The notes beneath the pieces are model-generated. The model made no database searches and was not told the DNA's origin. It saw nothing but the letters and a program-made list of their open reading frames with translations. From positions 1 to 64,000 of the forward strand of contig NZ_VUNG01000018.1 in assembly GCF_009695775.1 (NCBI RefSeq): a stretch of 64,000 nucleotides of DNA. The letters are read 5' to 3'. Both the position numbers and the translations under genes were made by a program. This stretch comes from Hallella mizrahii (GTDB lineage: Bacteria > Bacteroidota > Bacteroidia > Bacteroidales > Bacteroidaceae). This document shows positions 29,991-38,792 of the stretch, one piece after another (within the stretch, counting starts at the first letter, position 1; the number at the start of each line of letters is the position of its first letter).

Positions 29991-31013
29991 TCACTCGCAT
30001 AGCCGCCGTGCTATCTCGTTGAGTCCGAGGCACTCCGAGCGCGTGATGGTCTTGCGCTCGTTGCTGTGATAGGTAGGACCGAGGAAGAGAAGCTGACCGA
30101 GAGCGCAGGCATCAAAGCTCTTGCCCGACGGCTTTGCCAAAGGGGCAAAGCCGTTGTCCTTGAGGATGATCTCCGGGAAACCTGCATCGAAGGCTGCGCG
30201 CATGACAGCCTTCTCGCCCGGTGACACCGAGGGCGATACCAGAACGGCACCCTGACGGCAGAGAGCCAACGTCTCCGCTGTTTTTGCTGCTATCTGCTTC
30301 TCGGAGAGGCTGCGCGAGCACTGTATTTGGACAAGCATCGGACGACGAAGCAAGAAGAGGTTCCCCAAACCGGAAAATGTCATCCCCTTCCACACTAACG
30401 ACCGCTGGACCCGGAAGAACTCCGGGTGCTCGCGCTTGACGAGGAGACGGCGGGGATTGTCGGCGAGATAGTGCTTCCAGATGTCGAGCTGTCCCCCGCG
30501 GAGGAGGACTTTGTCATTGTAGTTGAGCTCGAAGAGAATGCCGTGGTCGGAGGCTTTACGATGAGCATCTTTGTGCTGACGCTGCGCAGCAGCGTCGTAC
30601 AGAACGGGACAAAGGGCATGGAAGGCTTGTCGGCAGCCGGTCTTGAAGCCGTTGAGGACCTTTCCCAACGGGTTCGCCATCTTGCCGGTGATGAAGAGGA
30701 TGGCATGGAAATGGTCGGGCATGAGTTGGAAGGCGATGCCTGTCATTTCAGGGAAACGTGCTAGCATGCCTGACCAGTTGTCGAAGATAGCCGCGCCAAG
30801 TGGCGTAGGCACCGTGTGGGGCGCATCGGGATCGCCGTAGGGTTTGTGCACATCGCCCACTACCTTGCCAAAGAGCGGGAGCCGCCCTTCCGTAACCATT
30901 GTGACAAGATAGATGCATCGGGAGCTGTAGTCATGGCCGTCAAGACGCCGTTTCATGGAGGGTTTCTTTTCCCCAGCATACAGTCGCTTCTTTTTACGTG
31001 CTTCTTCATCCAT
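29991..31013 (-). CDS. REP-associated HUH transposase with a fused C-terminal domain
   Basis: A 340-residue protein. I chose the start at 31013 (MDEEARKKK), since the track ORF upstream of it reads through a REP-like hairpin. The N-terminal part (about 20-200) matches single-domain Y1 transposases of the RAYT group: HUH motif HFH at 101-103 in LMPDHFHAIL, and candidate catalytic Tyr182 in KHYLADNPRR. Residues about 225-325 form a separate domain with VLVSPSVSPGEKAVMRAAF and CALGQLLFLGP, which resembles SLOG/DprA-like folds. Four REP-like hairpins surround or lie within the gene, one at codons about 138-146. It likely maintains or spreads these repeats. Confidence 0.75.
   Translation of the reverse strand: MDEEARKKKRLYAGEKKPSMKRRLDGHDYSSRCIYLVTMVTEGRLPLFGKVVGDVHKPYGDPDAPHTVPTPLGAAIFDNWSGMLARFPEMTGIAFQLMPDHFHAILFITGKMANPLGKVLNGFKTGCRQAFHALCPVLYDAAAQRQHKDAHRKASDHGILFELNYNDKVLLRGGQLDIWKHYLADNPRRLLVKREHPEFFRVQRSLVWKGMTFSGLGNLFLLRRPMLVQIQCSRSLSEKQIAAKTAETLALCRQGAVLVSPSVSPGEKAVMRAAFDAGFPEIILKDNGFAPLAKPSGKSFDACALGQLLFLGPTYHSNERKTITRSECLGLNEIARRLCE
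30578..30600 (-). repeat. REP-like hairpin inside the transposase gene
   Basis: The same GACGCTGC-GCA-GCAGCGTC hairpin as at 29953, preceded by GTAC on the minus strand, sits in frame within the RAYT coding sequence and encodes YDAAAQRQ. Confidence 0.8.
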
Positions 31014-31098
31014 GCTGCAAGTTTTTTGAGATGCGGCAAAGATAAGGAAAAAAGAGACACGGGGCAAGGCTTTGCGGCCTCTTTTTTCAAAAAAACAG

Positions 31099-31137
31099 GC
31101 GCTGCTGCATAGCAGCGGCCTACGGCCCCCAGCCCAC
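31099..31137 (-). repeat. REP-like element upstream of the transposase gene (inverted partner 1)
   Basis: On the minus strand GTGGGCTGGGGGCCGTAG is followed by GCCGCTGCTATGCAGCAGCG. It has the GTAG tetranucleotide plus hairpin layout of REP elements and pairs with 31292-31329 in opposite orientation. Confidence 0.75.
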
Positions 31138-31291
31138 CACACCCACAAAAGACATGGCAGAAGGAGAGAGGCCGGGAACGAAGGGCAGGGCAAGAGAGGC
31201 AGAAATCAAAAGCCAAAGGGAGAGAGGCTGGAAACGAAGAGAAGGAGGAGAGAGGGGGGAAAGGTAGGACGGAAAGAGTGAGCGGGCAGCG

Positions 31292-31329
31292 GTGGGCTGG
31301 GATTCCGTAGGGTGCTGCTTTGCAGCGTC
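31292..31329 (+). repeat. REP-like element (inverted partner 2)
   Basis: The plus strand GTGGGCTGGGATTCCGTAG is followed by GGTGCTGCTTTGCAGCGTC. It shares the GTGGGCTGGG and CCGTAG flank with the copy at 31099 but is inverted, as in BIME pairs. Two arm mismatches remain G-U pairs in RNA. Confidence 0.75.
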
Positions 31330-31353
31330 GGGCTGGGTTGGCTGGAACAGCGA

Positions 31354-31431
31354 TGCGCAAACGTTTACGCAAAATAAAACATAATTGATAAAAATCATGC
31401 AATAGCGCAACAAGAACTTTTCGTAATTTCG
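31354..31431 (+). promoter_or_regulatory. Amylase promoter with LacI-type operator
   Basis: The near-palindrome TGCGCAAACGTTTACGCA (31354-31371; 14-bp core 31356-31369) is followed after exactly 54 bp by TAATTTCG (31424-31431), a -7 box with one mismatch. It matches the layout at susC, malQ and lacI. Confidence 0.8.
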
Positions 31432-31540
31432 CAAAAGAAAAGCCAAAAGACGGCAGAAAGCCAAAAGGCAGCAAAAAAGTTATATCCACTTTGCGTCAAC
31501 ACAAAGAGAGAAATCTGAAAACAAATATAATATCAATAAT

Positions 31541-33328
31541 ATGAAACGAATACAACATCTTATCCTCGGCATCCTCCTCGCCCTGCCAATGAGCACATGG
31601 GCACAGGGATGGCCCAGCGACTATAGCGGCGTTATGCTGCAGAGCTTCTACTGGGACAGCTACAATGACACACAATGGACCAACCTCACCACACAAGCTG
31701 ACGAGCTGTCTAAATACTTTAAACTCGTGTGGGTGCCTCAGAGCGGCTGGTGCAACGGAATGAAACAGATGGGCTATGCTGATATCTATTGGCTTGACCA
31801 GCACAGTGCCTTCGGTACTGAGGCGGAGCTCAAGAAGATGATAAGCACCTTCAAGGAAAAAGGTATAGGTACTATCGCTGATGTCGTCATCAATCACAAG
31901 AACGGTAAGTCAACATGGGTCGACTTCCCTAACGAGACATACACAAGTAAGACGACCGGTAAGACCTATACCCTTAGCTGGACCAACCCTTTGGCAGACA
32001 TATGTACCGGTGATGACGGCGGCAAGACCAAAAATGCAGGCTATAACGTATCTGGTGCTGCTGACACTGGTGATGACTTTGACGGTGCCCGCGACCTCGA
32101 CCACACTAATACCGAGGTTCAGAACAATATCAAGACATATCTTGACTTTCTCCTCAACGAGATGGGATACACAGGCTTCCGTTATGATATGACCGGCGGC
32201 TACTCACCGACATACACAAAAATGTACAACGAGTCAGCGAAGCCTTCCTTCAGCGTAGGAGAATACTGGCGTAGCGATGGCCTTTCCGGCCTGCAAAACT
32301 GGATAAACAACACCGGCAAGACAAGCGCTGCCTTCGACTTCCAGCTTAAATGGCTCATCAATAATGCCTTTAACAACAGTTCTTGGAGTACTCTTGCTAA
32401 TTATACAGCGCAGAGTCTTATCGGCAGCGGATACGCACAGTATGCCGTAACGTTTACGGATAACCATGATACATACCGTAACAGCAGCAACATGCTGAGA
32501 AACAATATCGAGGCCGCCAACGCCTATATTCTGACTATGCCGGGAACCCCTTGCGTCTTCATGAACCACTGGAAAGCTTATCGCAAACCAATCAAGAAGA
32601 TGATACTCGCCAGGAAACTTGCCGGAATATCCAACACCAGCAGCGTTACATCTTCCAAGGGAGAGAACGCTGGCTATTCCGTTACGGTCAGGGGCGACAA
32701 GGGCAGCGTGCTCCTCTGCCTCGGCACGACAACGGTGAGCACCAGCGGATATCAGCTTGCTGTGGAGGGCACTAATTATAAGATGTATGTCTCCAACGGC
32801 ATAGACATTAGCTCCATAAGTGCTGTCGACAATGAAGAGGAGACAAAGGTTACTCTTCCTGCCTGTGCTACGAAGATTACCGGCGCGAAGTACTACTGCT
32901 ACTTCGAGAAGCCGTCGAACTGGAAGACAACCATATACGCATGGCCTTGGAGTGAGAATGGCACTACGGTGAATGTCTACACCTCATGGCCCGGCTCAAC
33001 AGCGGATGTGACGAATGTCGGCACCAACCCGGCAACGGGAAACACGGTCTATCTGTGGAAGTACAACGGTACCAAGAGTGTTACGATGATAATCTTCAAC
33101 GAGGGTAAGGACGGTTCGCAGACCGGCAACCTCGAATTCAAGAACGGCAACTACTATACCGCAGCCGGTTACTACGGAAATGTGGAAGATGCTTCCACCG
33201 GTATCAGCAAGATAACTACTACAACGAATACCGTTGACGCTCCAATGTTTAACCTTGCCGGGCAGCGTGTGGGCAGCAACTATAAAGGTGTGGTGATACA
33301 GAATGGAAAGAAAGTAGTGAGAAAGTAA
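31541..33328 (+). CDS. Secreted alpha-amylase (GH13) with CBM26-like module and C-terminal sorting tail
   Basis: A 595-residue enzyme that cuts alpha-1,4 bonds in starch. It has a signal peptide (1-22, MSTWAQ) and no lipobox. The GH13 barrel has Asp216 in GFRYDMTGGY, Glu241 in SVGEYW and Asp310 in TDNHDTY. A beta domain follows, then a CBM26-like starch-binding module (about 465-545, KTTIYAWPWSENGTTV). The last 30 residues (NLAGQRVGSNYKGVVIQNGK) are of the kind seen at the C-terminus of type IX secreted Prevotella proteins. It fills the role of SusG, which in Bacteroides is a lipoprotein, and has its own LacI-type operator. Confidence 0.92.
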   Translation: MKRIQHLILGILLALPMSTWAQGWPSDYSGVMLQSFYWDSYNDTQWTNLTTQADELSKYFKLVWVPQSGWCNGMKQMGYADIYWLDQHSAFGTEAELKKMISTFKEKGIGTIADVVINHKNGKSTWVDFPNETYTSKTTGKTYTLSWTNPLADICTGDDGGKTKNAGYNVSGAADTGDDFDGARDLDHTNTEVQNNIKTYLDFLLNEMGYTGFRYDMTGGYSPTYTKMYNESAKPSFSVGEYWRSDGLSGLQNWINNTGKTSAAFDFQLKWLINNAFNNSSWSTLANYTAQSLIGSGYAQYAVTFTDNHDTYRNSSNMLRNNIEAANAYILTMPGTPCVFMNHWKAYRKPIKKMILARKLAGISNTSSVTSSKGENAGYSVTVRGDKGSVLLCLGTTTVSTSGYQLAVEGTNYKMYVSNGIDISSISAVDNEEETKVTLPACATKITGAKYYCYFEKPSNWKTTIYAWPWSENGTTVNVYTSWPGSTADVTNVGTNPATGNTVYLWKYNGTKSVTMIIFNEGKDGSQTGNLEFKNGNYYTAAGYYGNVEDASTGISKITTTTNTVDAPMFNLAGQRVGSNYKGVVIQNGKKVVRK

Positions 33329-33342
33329 AAGCCCTTCCCTAA

Positions 33343-33376
33343 AGCCCTTCCCTAACCCTCCCCAAGGGGAGGGAAT
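33343..33376. repeat. Dispersed GC-rich inverted repeat after the amylase gene
   Basis: CCCTTCCCTAACCCTCCCC followed by AAGGGGAGGG. A preceding unit AAGCCCTTCCCTAA is directly doubled. It may serve as the amylase terminator, though a U-tract is missing. Confidence 0.6.
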
Positions 33377-33410
33377 GGCAATACCCGAAAGGGTGGATTG
33401 CGGTTTTGAT

Positions 33411-33513
33411 GTAGGGGCGGGCTTTATGCCCGTCCTAACTCTCTTGAAAGTAATCTTTTGATATGAGGAAGATGCCATTCGGGGGTTAGGACGGGCATAA
33501 AGCCCGCCCCTAC
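33411..33513. repeat. Pair of perfect 29-bp inverted repeats
   Basis: GTAGGGGCGGGCTTTATGCC... at 33411-33439 is exactly reverse-complemented at 33485-33513, with 45 bp between. Each arm itself contains the small palindrome GGGCTTTATGCCC / GGGCATAAAGCCC. It resembles a MITE or REP pair and lies downstream of converging genes (amylase and chromate transporter). Confidence 0.9.
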
Positions 33514-33537
33514 GGCGTTACCCCCTGGTTGTACATT

Positions 33538-34113
33538 TTAGTACAGCAGTACCAGTCCGGCGAAGGCGGCGTAGCCAATCATGCGGATAGGGTTGATGTG
33601 TAGCCAGTAGGTACCCACAAACGTAGCGACGAAGAGCGCTACGCTGATGGAAAACTGCCAGGGATTCTCTGCCCAGGACGAGAAGTTCTCCTTGTCGAGA
33701 AGCATCAACGTAGCGGCAGCAAGCAGGCCGACGACCCCCGGGCGCAATCCTAAGAAGATATGCTGAACCGTCGGCGTATTCATATACTTCATAAACATCC
33801 GTGCGATGACGATCATCATGATGAACGAGGGCAGCACCAGCGCAAAGGTAGCAGTGGCTGATCCCAGCGTCGACATCATCATGCCGTAGCCCGCATTGTT
33901 TACCGCGGTATAGCCGCAGTAGGTGGCGGAGTTGATGCCTACGGGTCCCGGCGTCATCTGTGAGATGGCGACGATGTTGGTGAACTCTGCCGTCGACAGC
34001 CATCCATGGACGTGCACGGTCTCGTTCTGAATGAGCGAGAGCATGCCGTAGCCGCCGCCGAAGCCGAAGAGGCCGATGAGGAAGAACGTATAGAAGAGTT
34101 GCAGAAAGATCAT
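33538..34113 (-). CDS. Chromate transporter, half-size subunit 2
   Basis: A 191-residue membrane protein of the CHR family. The N-terminal FFLIGLFGFGGGYGMLSLI and ISQMTPGPVGINSATY match the chromate transporter signature. Long ChrA proteins hold two such domains; here each domain is its own gene, and the pair is separated by only 3 bp. It exports or exchanges chromate or a related oxyanion, while the natural substrate of short-chain pairs is poorly known. Confidence 0.85.
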   Translation of the reverse strand: MIFLQLFYTFFLIGLFGFGGGYGMLSLIQNETVHVHGWLSTAEFTNIVAISQMTPGPVGINSATYCGYTAVNNAGYGMMMSTLGSATATFALVLPSFIMMIVIARMFMKYMNTPTVQHIFLGLRPGVVGLLAAATLMLLDKENFSSWAENPWQFSISVALFVATFVGTYWLHINPIRMIGYAAFAGLVLLY

Positions 34114-34116
34114 AGA

Positions 34117-34656
34117 TTATTCGTTGATGAGATACTTACCGTAGACATAACCGCCCAGTCCTGTGGCGATGATAATCCAGATAGGGTTGACGTGGAGTCC
34201 CCAGATGAGCAATGCCGAGGCAATGGGAATCCAGCAGTTGGACAGGGTGATATGGGCACTCTTGGCCAGTGTGAATGTCGGTGCGGCAATGAGCGCCACC
34301 ACGGCGGGACGTATGCCACGGAACATCGCCTCTACCCAGTGCCATTCCATGATGTGATGCAGAAACATGGCGATGGCAAGGATGATGAGAAAGGAGGGTA
34401 GGGCAGAACCCAACGTGGTGCACAGCGCGCCCTTCTTGCCCTTGAGCTTATAGCCGACAAAGGTGGCCAGGTTGATGGCGAACACACCGGGACAGCTCTG
34501 TGCCACGGCGACGTAGTCGATAAACTCCTCCTTCTTGATCCAATGATATTTGTCCACGACATCAGCCTCAATGATGGGCAGCATGGCGTAGCCGCCCCCC
34601 AAGGTGAAGGCTCCGATCTTGAAGAAAGTGGTAAAGAGCAGAGAATATGAACTCAT
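34117..34656 (-). CDS. Chromate transporter, half-size subunit 1
   Basis: A 179-residue CHR-family membrane protein with TFFKIGAFTLGGGYAMLPII and VAQSCPGVFAINLATFVGY. It is paired with the following gene. The two probably insert with opposite topology and form one transporter, as reported for other short-chain CHR pairs. Confidence 0.85.
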   Translation of the reverse strand: MSSYSLLFTTFFKIGAFTLGGGYAMLPIIEADVVDKYHWIKKEEFIDYVAVAQSCPGVFAINLATFVGYKLKGKKGALCTTLGSALPSFLIILAIAMFLHHIMEWHWVEAMFRGIRPAVVALIAAPTFTLAKSAHITLSNCWIPIASALLIWGLHVNPIWIIIATGLGGYVYGKYLINE

Positions 34657-34788
34657 CTGATAATGGATACTTACTTTTGTGTAAACGCTCCGCTTGGCGG
34701 AATAGAGAATATTTCCGGATATAATATATATATGGTATTCGTTTATATTCTTAATGCCATCGACGATGGCACGTTTAAAGCTATAAAA

Positions 34789-34828
34789 GTCCCCGTCACA
34801 CGTTTCTTTCGGAGCGTGTGAGGGGGAC
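34789..34828 (-). terminator. Terminator of purL
   Basis: GTCCCC.GTCACACG pairs with CGTGTGA.GGGGAC across a 12-nt loop. On the minus strand the stem is followed by TTTTATAG. It begins 13 bp after the purL stop. Confidence 0.85.
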
Positions 34829-34841
34829 GATCTGTTCTTGC

Positions 34842-37800
34842 TTACTTCTTGCAGTTCTCAATCCACTTACGTGCATTGACGAAAGCTTCTATCCACGGCG
34901 TGACATCGTCGTTGCGGTGCTTAGCCGGATACCATGCGTTCTGCCAAGGGAAGATGGCGCGCTCGGGGTGCGGCATCATGGCCAGATGGCGGCCGTCGGC
35001 CGAGCAGATGCCAGCCACGTTGTAGTCCGAGCCGTTGGGGTTGCCGGGATACTCAGCGTAGTTGTACTTTGCCACGACGTTGTAGTGGTCCTCAGGTTCG
35101 GGCAGATAGAAACGACCCTCGCCGTGAGCCACCCAGATGCCGAGCTTGTCGCCGCTCAGACTGCCGAGCATCACGCTGTTGTTCTGTGGAATGCTCAGTC
35201 CGAGGAACTGGCTTTCGAACTTCTGGCTGACGTTGTGCGTCAGGTGCGCGCGGTGCTTATGCTCCGGGTTGATGAGGTTGAGTTCCACCATCAGCTGGCA
35301 GCCATTGCAGATACCGAGGCTCAGCGTGTCCTTGCGGGCATAGAACTTGTCAAGAGCTTCCTTAGCTTTCGGGTTGTAGAGGAAGGCACCAGCCCATCCC
35401 TTAGCCGAGCCGAGCACGTCGCTGTTGGAGAATCCACCGCAGAACACGATCATGTTTACCTCTTCGAGCGTCTCGCGGCCACTGATGAGGTCGGTCATCA
35501 TCACGTCCTTCACGTCGAAGCCTGCCAGCCACAGCGTGTAGGCCATCTCGCGCTCACCGTTGGTGCCTTTCTCACGGATGATGGCAGCCTTAGGACGTGC
35601 AGCCTGCTGAGCGTTGTCTTTCCAACGGTCGGGGTTGAGGCCGAGCGACTCGAAGGAACCCTTGAAGTCCTTGCCGAACTTCATCTCCAGCGGTTGCTTC
35701 TTATAGTTGAGATAGCGCTTGCGTGCCATGCCATTCATGCTCTGGTCGCGGTCGAGGAGATAAGAGGTACGATACCAAACGTCGCGCAGCGCGTCGATGT
35801 CGAATTCGTGGCTGTAGTTGCCCTTGACCACGACGATCTTGCGCTCGTGTGGCGTAGGATAAGCGATCTTGGCGTAGCCGATGCCGTTGTCTTCGAGATA
35901 CTCGCGCAGCTCCTTCTTGTGCTGGTCAGAAACCTGGATGACCACACCGGGGTTCTCGGCGAAGAGCATCTTCACGATGTCGTCGCTCTCAGGCTCCACA
36001 TCGTGGAGGTTGACATGCAAACCGCCTTCTGTGTTGGCGAAGGTCATCTCCAGCAGCGTGGTGATGAGACCACCAGCACTCACGTCGTGACCTGCCATGA
36101 TCCATCCCTTGCCGATGAGCTCCTGCACGGCATTGAAGCAGTCGGCAAAGTACTCGCTGTTCTTCACCGTAGGCACGTCGCTGCCGATGCGGCCGAGGCT
36201 CTGCGCGAAGGCTGAGCCGCCGAGGCGCTGCTCGTCGAAGCTGAAGTCTATATAATATAAGGAGGAGTTCTTGTCGTTGACAACCACGGGGCTGACGACC
36301 TTCTTCACGTCGCTGACCTCTGCACCACTGGTGACGATGACAGTTCCCGGAGCGATGATCTTGCGTCCGTCGGGATATTGCTGGCTCAGCGAGAGAGAGT
36401 CCTTGCCCGTCGGCACGTTGAGTCCGAGCTCACAGCAGAAGTCGCTCAGAGCCTGCACACCGGCATAGAGACGGGCGTCCTCACCTTTCTGGCTGCGGCA
36501 CGGCCACATCCAGTTGGCGCTGAGGTTGATGTTCTGTACAGGATAAGGATGGTCGTGATCAGTGGCGATTGGTGCCCAGATGATATTGGTCAAGCTCTCT
36601 GCCACGCTGAGCACACTGCCTGCGGCAGCGTCGGCCATACCGGCCTGAGGAGCATGCCCCAGTGCGGTGGCGATGCCTTGCTTGCCACGGTAGTCGAGTG
36701 CCACCACGCCACAGTCTGACAATGGCAGCTGTATCTGGCCCTGTGTCTGCTGGCGGGCTACCTTACCCGTCACCGAGCGGTCTACTTTGTTGGTCAGCCA
36801 GTCCTTGCAGGCCACAGCTTCGAGCTGCAACACGCGGTTGAGGTATTCATCAATGTGGTCGGCCGAGTAGGTCACGTCCTCGTAGTGGTGCTCGACGGTT
36901 TCGTCGACCATCACGGTCTTGGGCGAGTGGCCGAACATCTGAGCCACGTCGAGGTCGAAAGGCTTCACGCCGTCGCCCTGTACAAAGCTGAAGTGGGCGT
37001 CGCCCGTAGTCTTACCGACGACATACAGCGGGGCACGCTCGCGCTCAGCGATCTTCTCTACGTGCTCAAGGTGCTTTTCGTCGATGAGCAGTCCCATGCG
37101 CTCTTGGCTCTCGTTGGCGATGATCTCCTTGGCAGAGAGTGTCTTGTCGCCGATAGGCAGCTTGGTCATGTCGATCTCGCCACCGCAGTCCTCGACAAGC
37201 TCAGAGAGGCAGTTGAGGTGTCCGGCGGAGCCATGGTCATGAATGGAAACCACTGGGTTGACGTCTTCCTCGACGAGGGCACGCACGAGGTTATAGGCAC
37301 GCTTCTGCATCTCAGGGTTGGCGCGCTGCACAGCGTTGAGCTCAATGCCGTTGCTGTAGCGTCCGGTATCTACCGACGAAACGCTACCGCCACCGAGTCC
37401 GATGCGATAGTTGTCACCGCCGACGACGACGATGTCATTGCCGGTTTGTGGCTCCTTTTTCAGGCAGTCACGTTTCTTGCCGTAGCCCACGCCGCCGGCG
37501 AGCATGATCACCTTGTCGTAGCCATAGACCTCACCAGCCTGCTCGCCCTCGACAGGCTTGCCGTCAGCAGTCGTGGCGGTGTCGCCCGTGGTGCTCTGAT
37601 ACTCAAAGGTCAGCAGCGAACCGGTGATCAGTGGCTGACCGAACTTGTTGCCGAAGTCCGAGGCACCGTTGGAAGCCTTGATGAGGATCTGCTCCGGAGT
37701 CTGATAGAGCCATGGACGTGGTGCGATCTTGTCCTCCCAGTCGCGTCCTGCCGTGTCGTTGTCGGTCTTCAGACGTGGGTAGCTGGTCATGTAGACCGCT

Positions 37801-38654
37801 GTACCGGCGATAGGCCATGAGCCTACGCCACCGCCCATACGGTCGCGGATCTCACCGCCCGTACCCGTAGCGGCACCGTTGAACGGCTCCACCGTGGTGG
37901 GGAAGTTGTGAGTCTCGGCTTTCAGCGAGATGACGCTTTCGATAGGCTTCACGCGGAACCAGTCGCTCGTGCTCTGGTCTTCCGGTGCGAACTGCTCGAT
38001 CTCGGGTCCCTGTGCGAAGGCCACGTTGTCCTTATAGGCCGAGAGGATCTTGCCCGGATTTTCTTTAGTGGTCTTCTTGATGAGTGCGAAAAGGCTTGAG
38101 GGACGCTCCTCGCCGTCGATGACAAACGAGCCGCCGAAGATCTTGTGACGGCAGTGCTCAGAGTTGATCTGTGCGAAGCCGAAGATCTCGGAGTCGGTCA
38201 GTGGGCGTCCGTTTTGCTTTTCTATCTTATGGAGATATTCTATTTCCTCAGGACTCAGCGCGAGGCCCTCCTCCTCGTTGTACTTCTCGATGTCGTCGAC
38301 GTGCTTGATGGGCTCAGGCTCGTGGTTGACGGTGAAGATAGTCTGGTCCAGACCTTTGTACATACGCTGGAGCATGGGATCGTGCTCGGCGTCCTCGCTT
38401 TTGACGGGGAAGTACTCCTCAATACGCGAAATGCCGGTGAGACTCATGTTTTGCGTGATCTCAACGGCATTTGTGCTCCATGGTGTAATCATTTCGCGGC
38501 GTGGTCCGACGAAGAAGCCGTCCAGCTTCTCGTCGCTGAGCATCTCGGCGTCGCCGTAGAGCCAGCACAGTTCCTGCTTCTCCTGCTCACTGGGCTGGTG
38601 GTCCATCTCAGTGGCAATGACAGTCTCCTTCGGAGTCTTAAAGAAAAGAATCAT
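34842..38654 (-). CDS. Phosphoribosylformylglycinamidine synthase (PurL, large single-chain type)
   Basis: A 1270-residue enzyme that makes FGAM from FGAR, glutamine and ATP in purine synthesis. An N-terminal PurS-like and linker region is followed by two AIRS-type ATP-binding halves (for example TGTGGEIRDRMGGG and SVISLKAETHNFPT) and a C-terminal class I glutamine amidotransferase with nucleophile Cys in GICNGCQLM and HPERAIFPW. The length matches the gamma-proteobacterial-type fused PurL also used by many Bacteroidota. It is a single-gene unit with its own promoter and terminator. Confidence 0.96.
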   Translation of the reverse strand: MILFFKTPKETVIATEMDHQPSEQEKQELCWLYGDAEMLSDEKLDGFFVGPRREMITPWSTNAVEITQNMSLTGISRIEEYFPVKSEDAEHDPMLQRMYKGLDQTIFTVNHEPEPIKHVDDIEKYNEEEGLALSPEEIEYLHKIEKQNGRPLTDSEIFGFAQINSEHCRHKIFGGSFVIDGEERPSSLFALIKKTTKENPGKILSAYKDNVAFAQGPEIEQFAPEDQSTSDWFRVKPIESVISLKAETHNFPTTVEPFNGAATGTGGEIRDRMGGGVGSWPIAGTAVYMTSYPRLKTDNDTAGRDWEDKIAPRPWLYQTPEQILIKASNGASDFGNKFGQPLITGSLLTFEYQSTTGDTATTADGKPVEGEQAGEVYGYDKVIMLAGGVGYGKKRDCLKKEPQTGNDIVVVGGDNYRIGLGGGSVSSVDTGRYSNGIELNAVQRANPEMQKRAYNLVRALVEEDVNPVVSIHDHGSAGHLNCLSELVEDCGGEIDMTKLPIGDKTLSAKEIIANESQERMGLLIDEKHLEHVEKIAERERAPLYVVGKTTGDAHFSFVQGDGVKPFDLDVAQMFGHSPKTVMVDETVEHHYEDVTYSADHIDEYLNRVLQLEAVACKDWLTNKVDRSVTGKVARQQTQGQIQLPLSDCGVVALDYRGKQGIATALGHAPQAGMADAAAGSVLSVAESLTNIIWAPIATDHDHPYPVQNINLSANWMWPCRSQKGEDARLYAGVQALSDFCCELGLNVPTGKDSLSLSQQYPDGRKIIAPGTVIVTSGAEVSDVKKVVSPVVVNDKNSSLYYIDFSFDEQRLGGSAFAQSLGRIGSDVPTVKNSEYFADCFNAVQELIGKGWIMAGHDVSAGGLITTLLEMTFANTEGGLHVNLHDVEPESDDIVKMLFAENPGVVIQVSDQHKKELREYLEDNGIGYAKIAYPTPHERKIVVVKGNYSHEFDIDALRDVWYRTSYLLDRDQSMNGMARKRYLNYKKQPLEMKFGKDFKGSFESLGLNPDRWKDNAQQAARPKAAIIREKGTNGEREMAYTLWLAGFDVKDVMMTDLISGRETLEEVNMIVFCGGFSNSDVLGSAKGWAGAFLYNPKAKEALDKFYARKDTLSLGICNGCQLMVELNLINPEHKHRAHLTHNVSQKFESQFLGLSIPQNNSVMLGSLSGDKLGIWVAHGEGRFYLPEPEDHYNVVAKYNYAEYPGNPNGSDYNVAGICSADGRHLAMMPHPERAIFPWQNAWYPAKHRNDDVTPWIEAFVNARKWIENCKK

Positions 38655-38700
38655 AGTCTCTCTAAAGTTTTATATGAAAGATGTTGTAATATTACAAGTG

Positions 38701-38732
38701 CAAAGATACAAGAAATTATCGATAAATCACAA
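38701..38732 (-). promoter_or_regulatory. purL promoter
   Basis: The minus strand has TTG (38730-38732), a 21-bp spacer and TATCTTTG (38701-38708), close to the Bacteroidota -33/-7 pattern. No PurR-type operator is recognised. Confidence 0.55.
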
Positions 38733-38792
38733 TCTGAAGATTCAATTTTTAGGGTTGTAGTATGTATTTCTCCGGTTTCCCAACTTCCTGTT

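Noticed and set aside
34818-36215. 465-codon plus-strand ORF
   Set aside because: It is fully antisense to purL, whose protein is conserved; codon-bias shadow.
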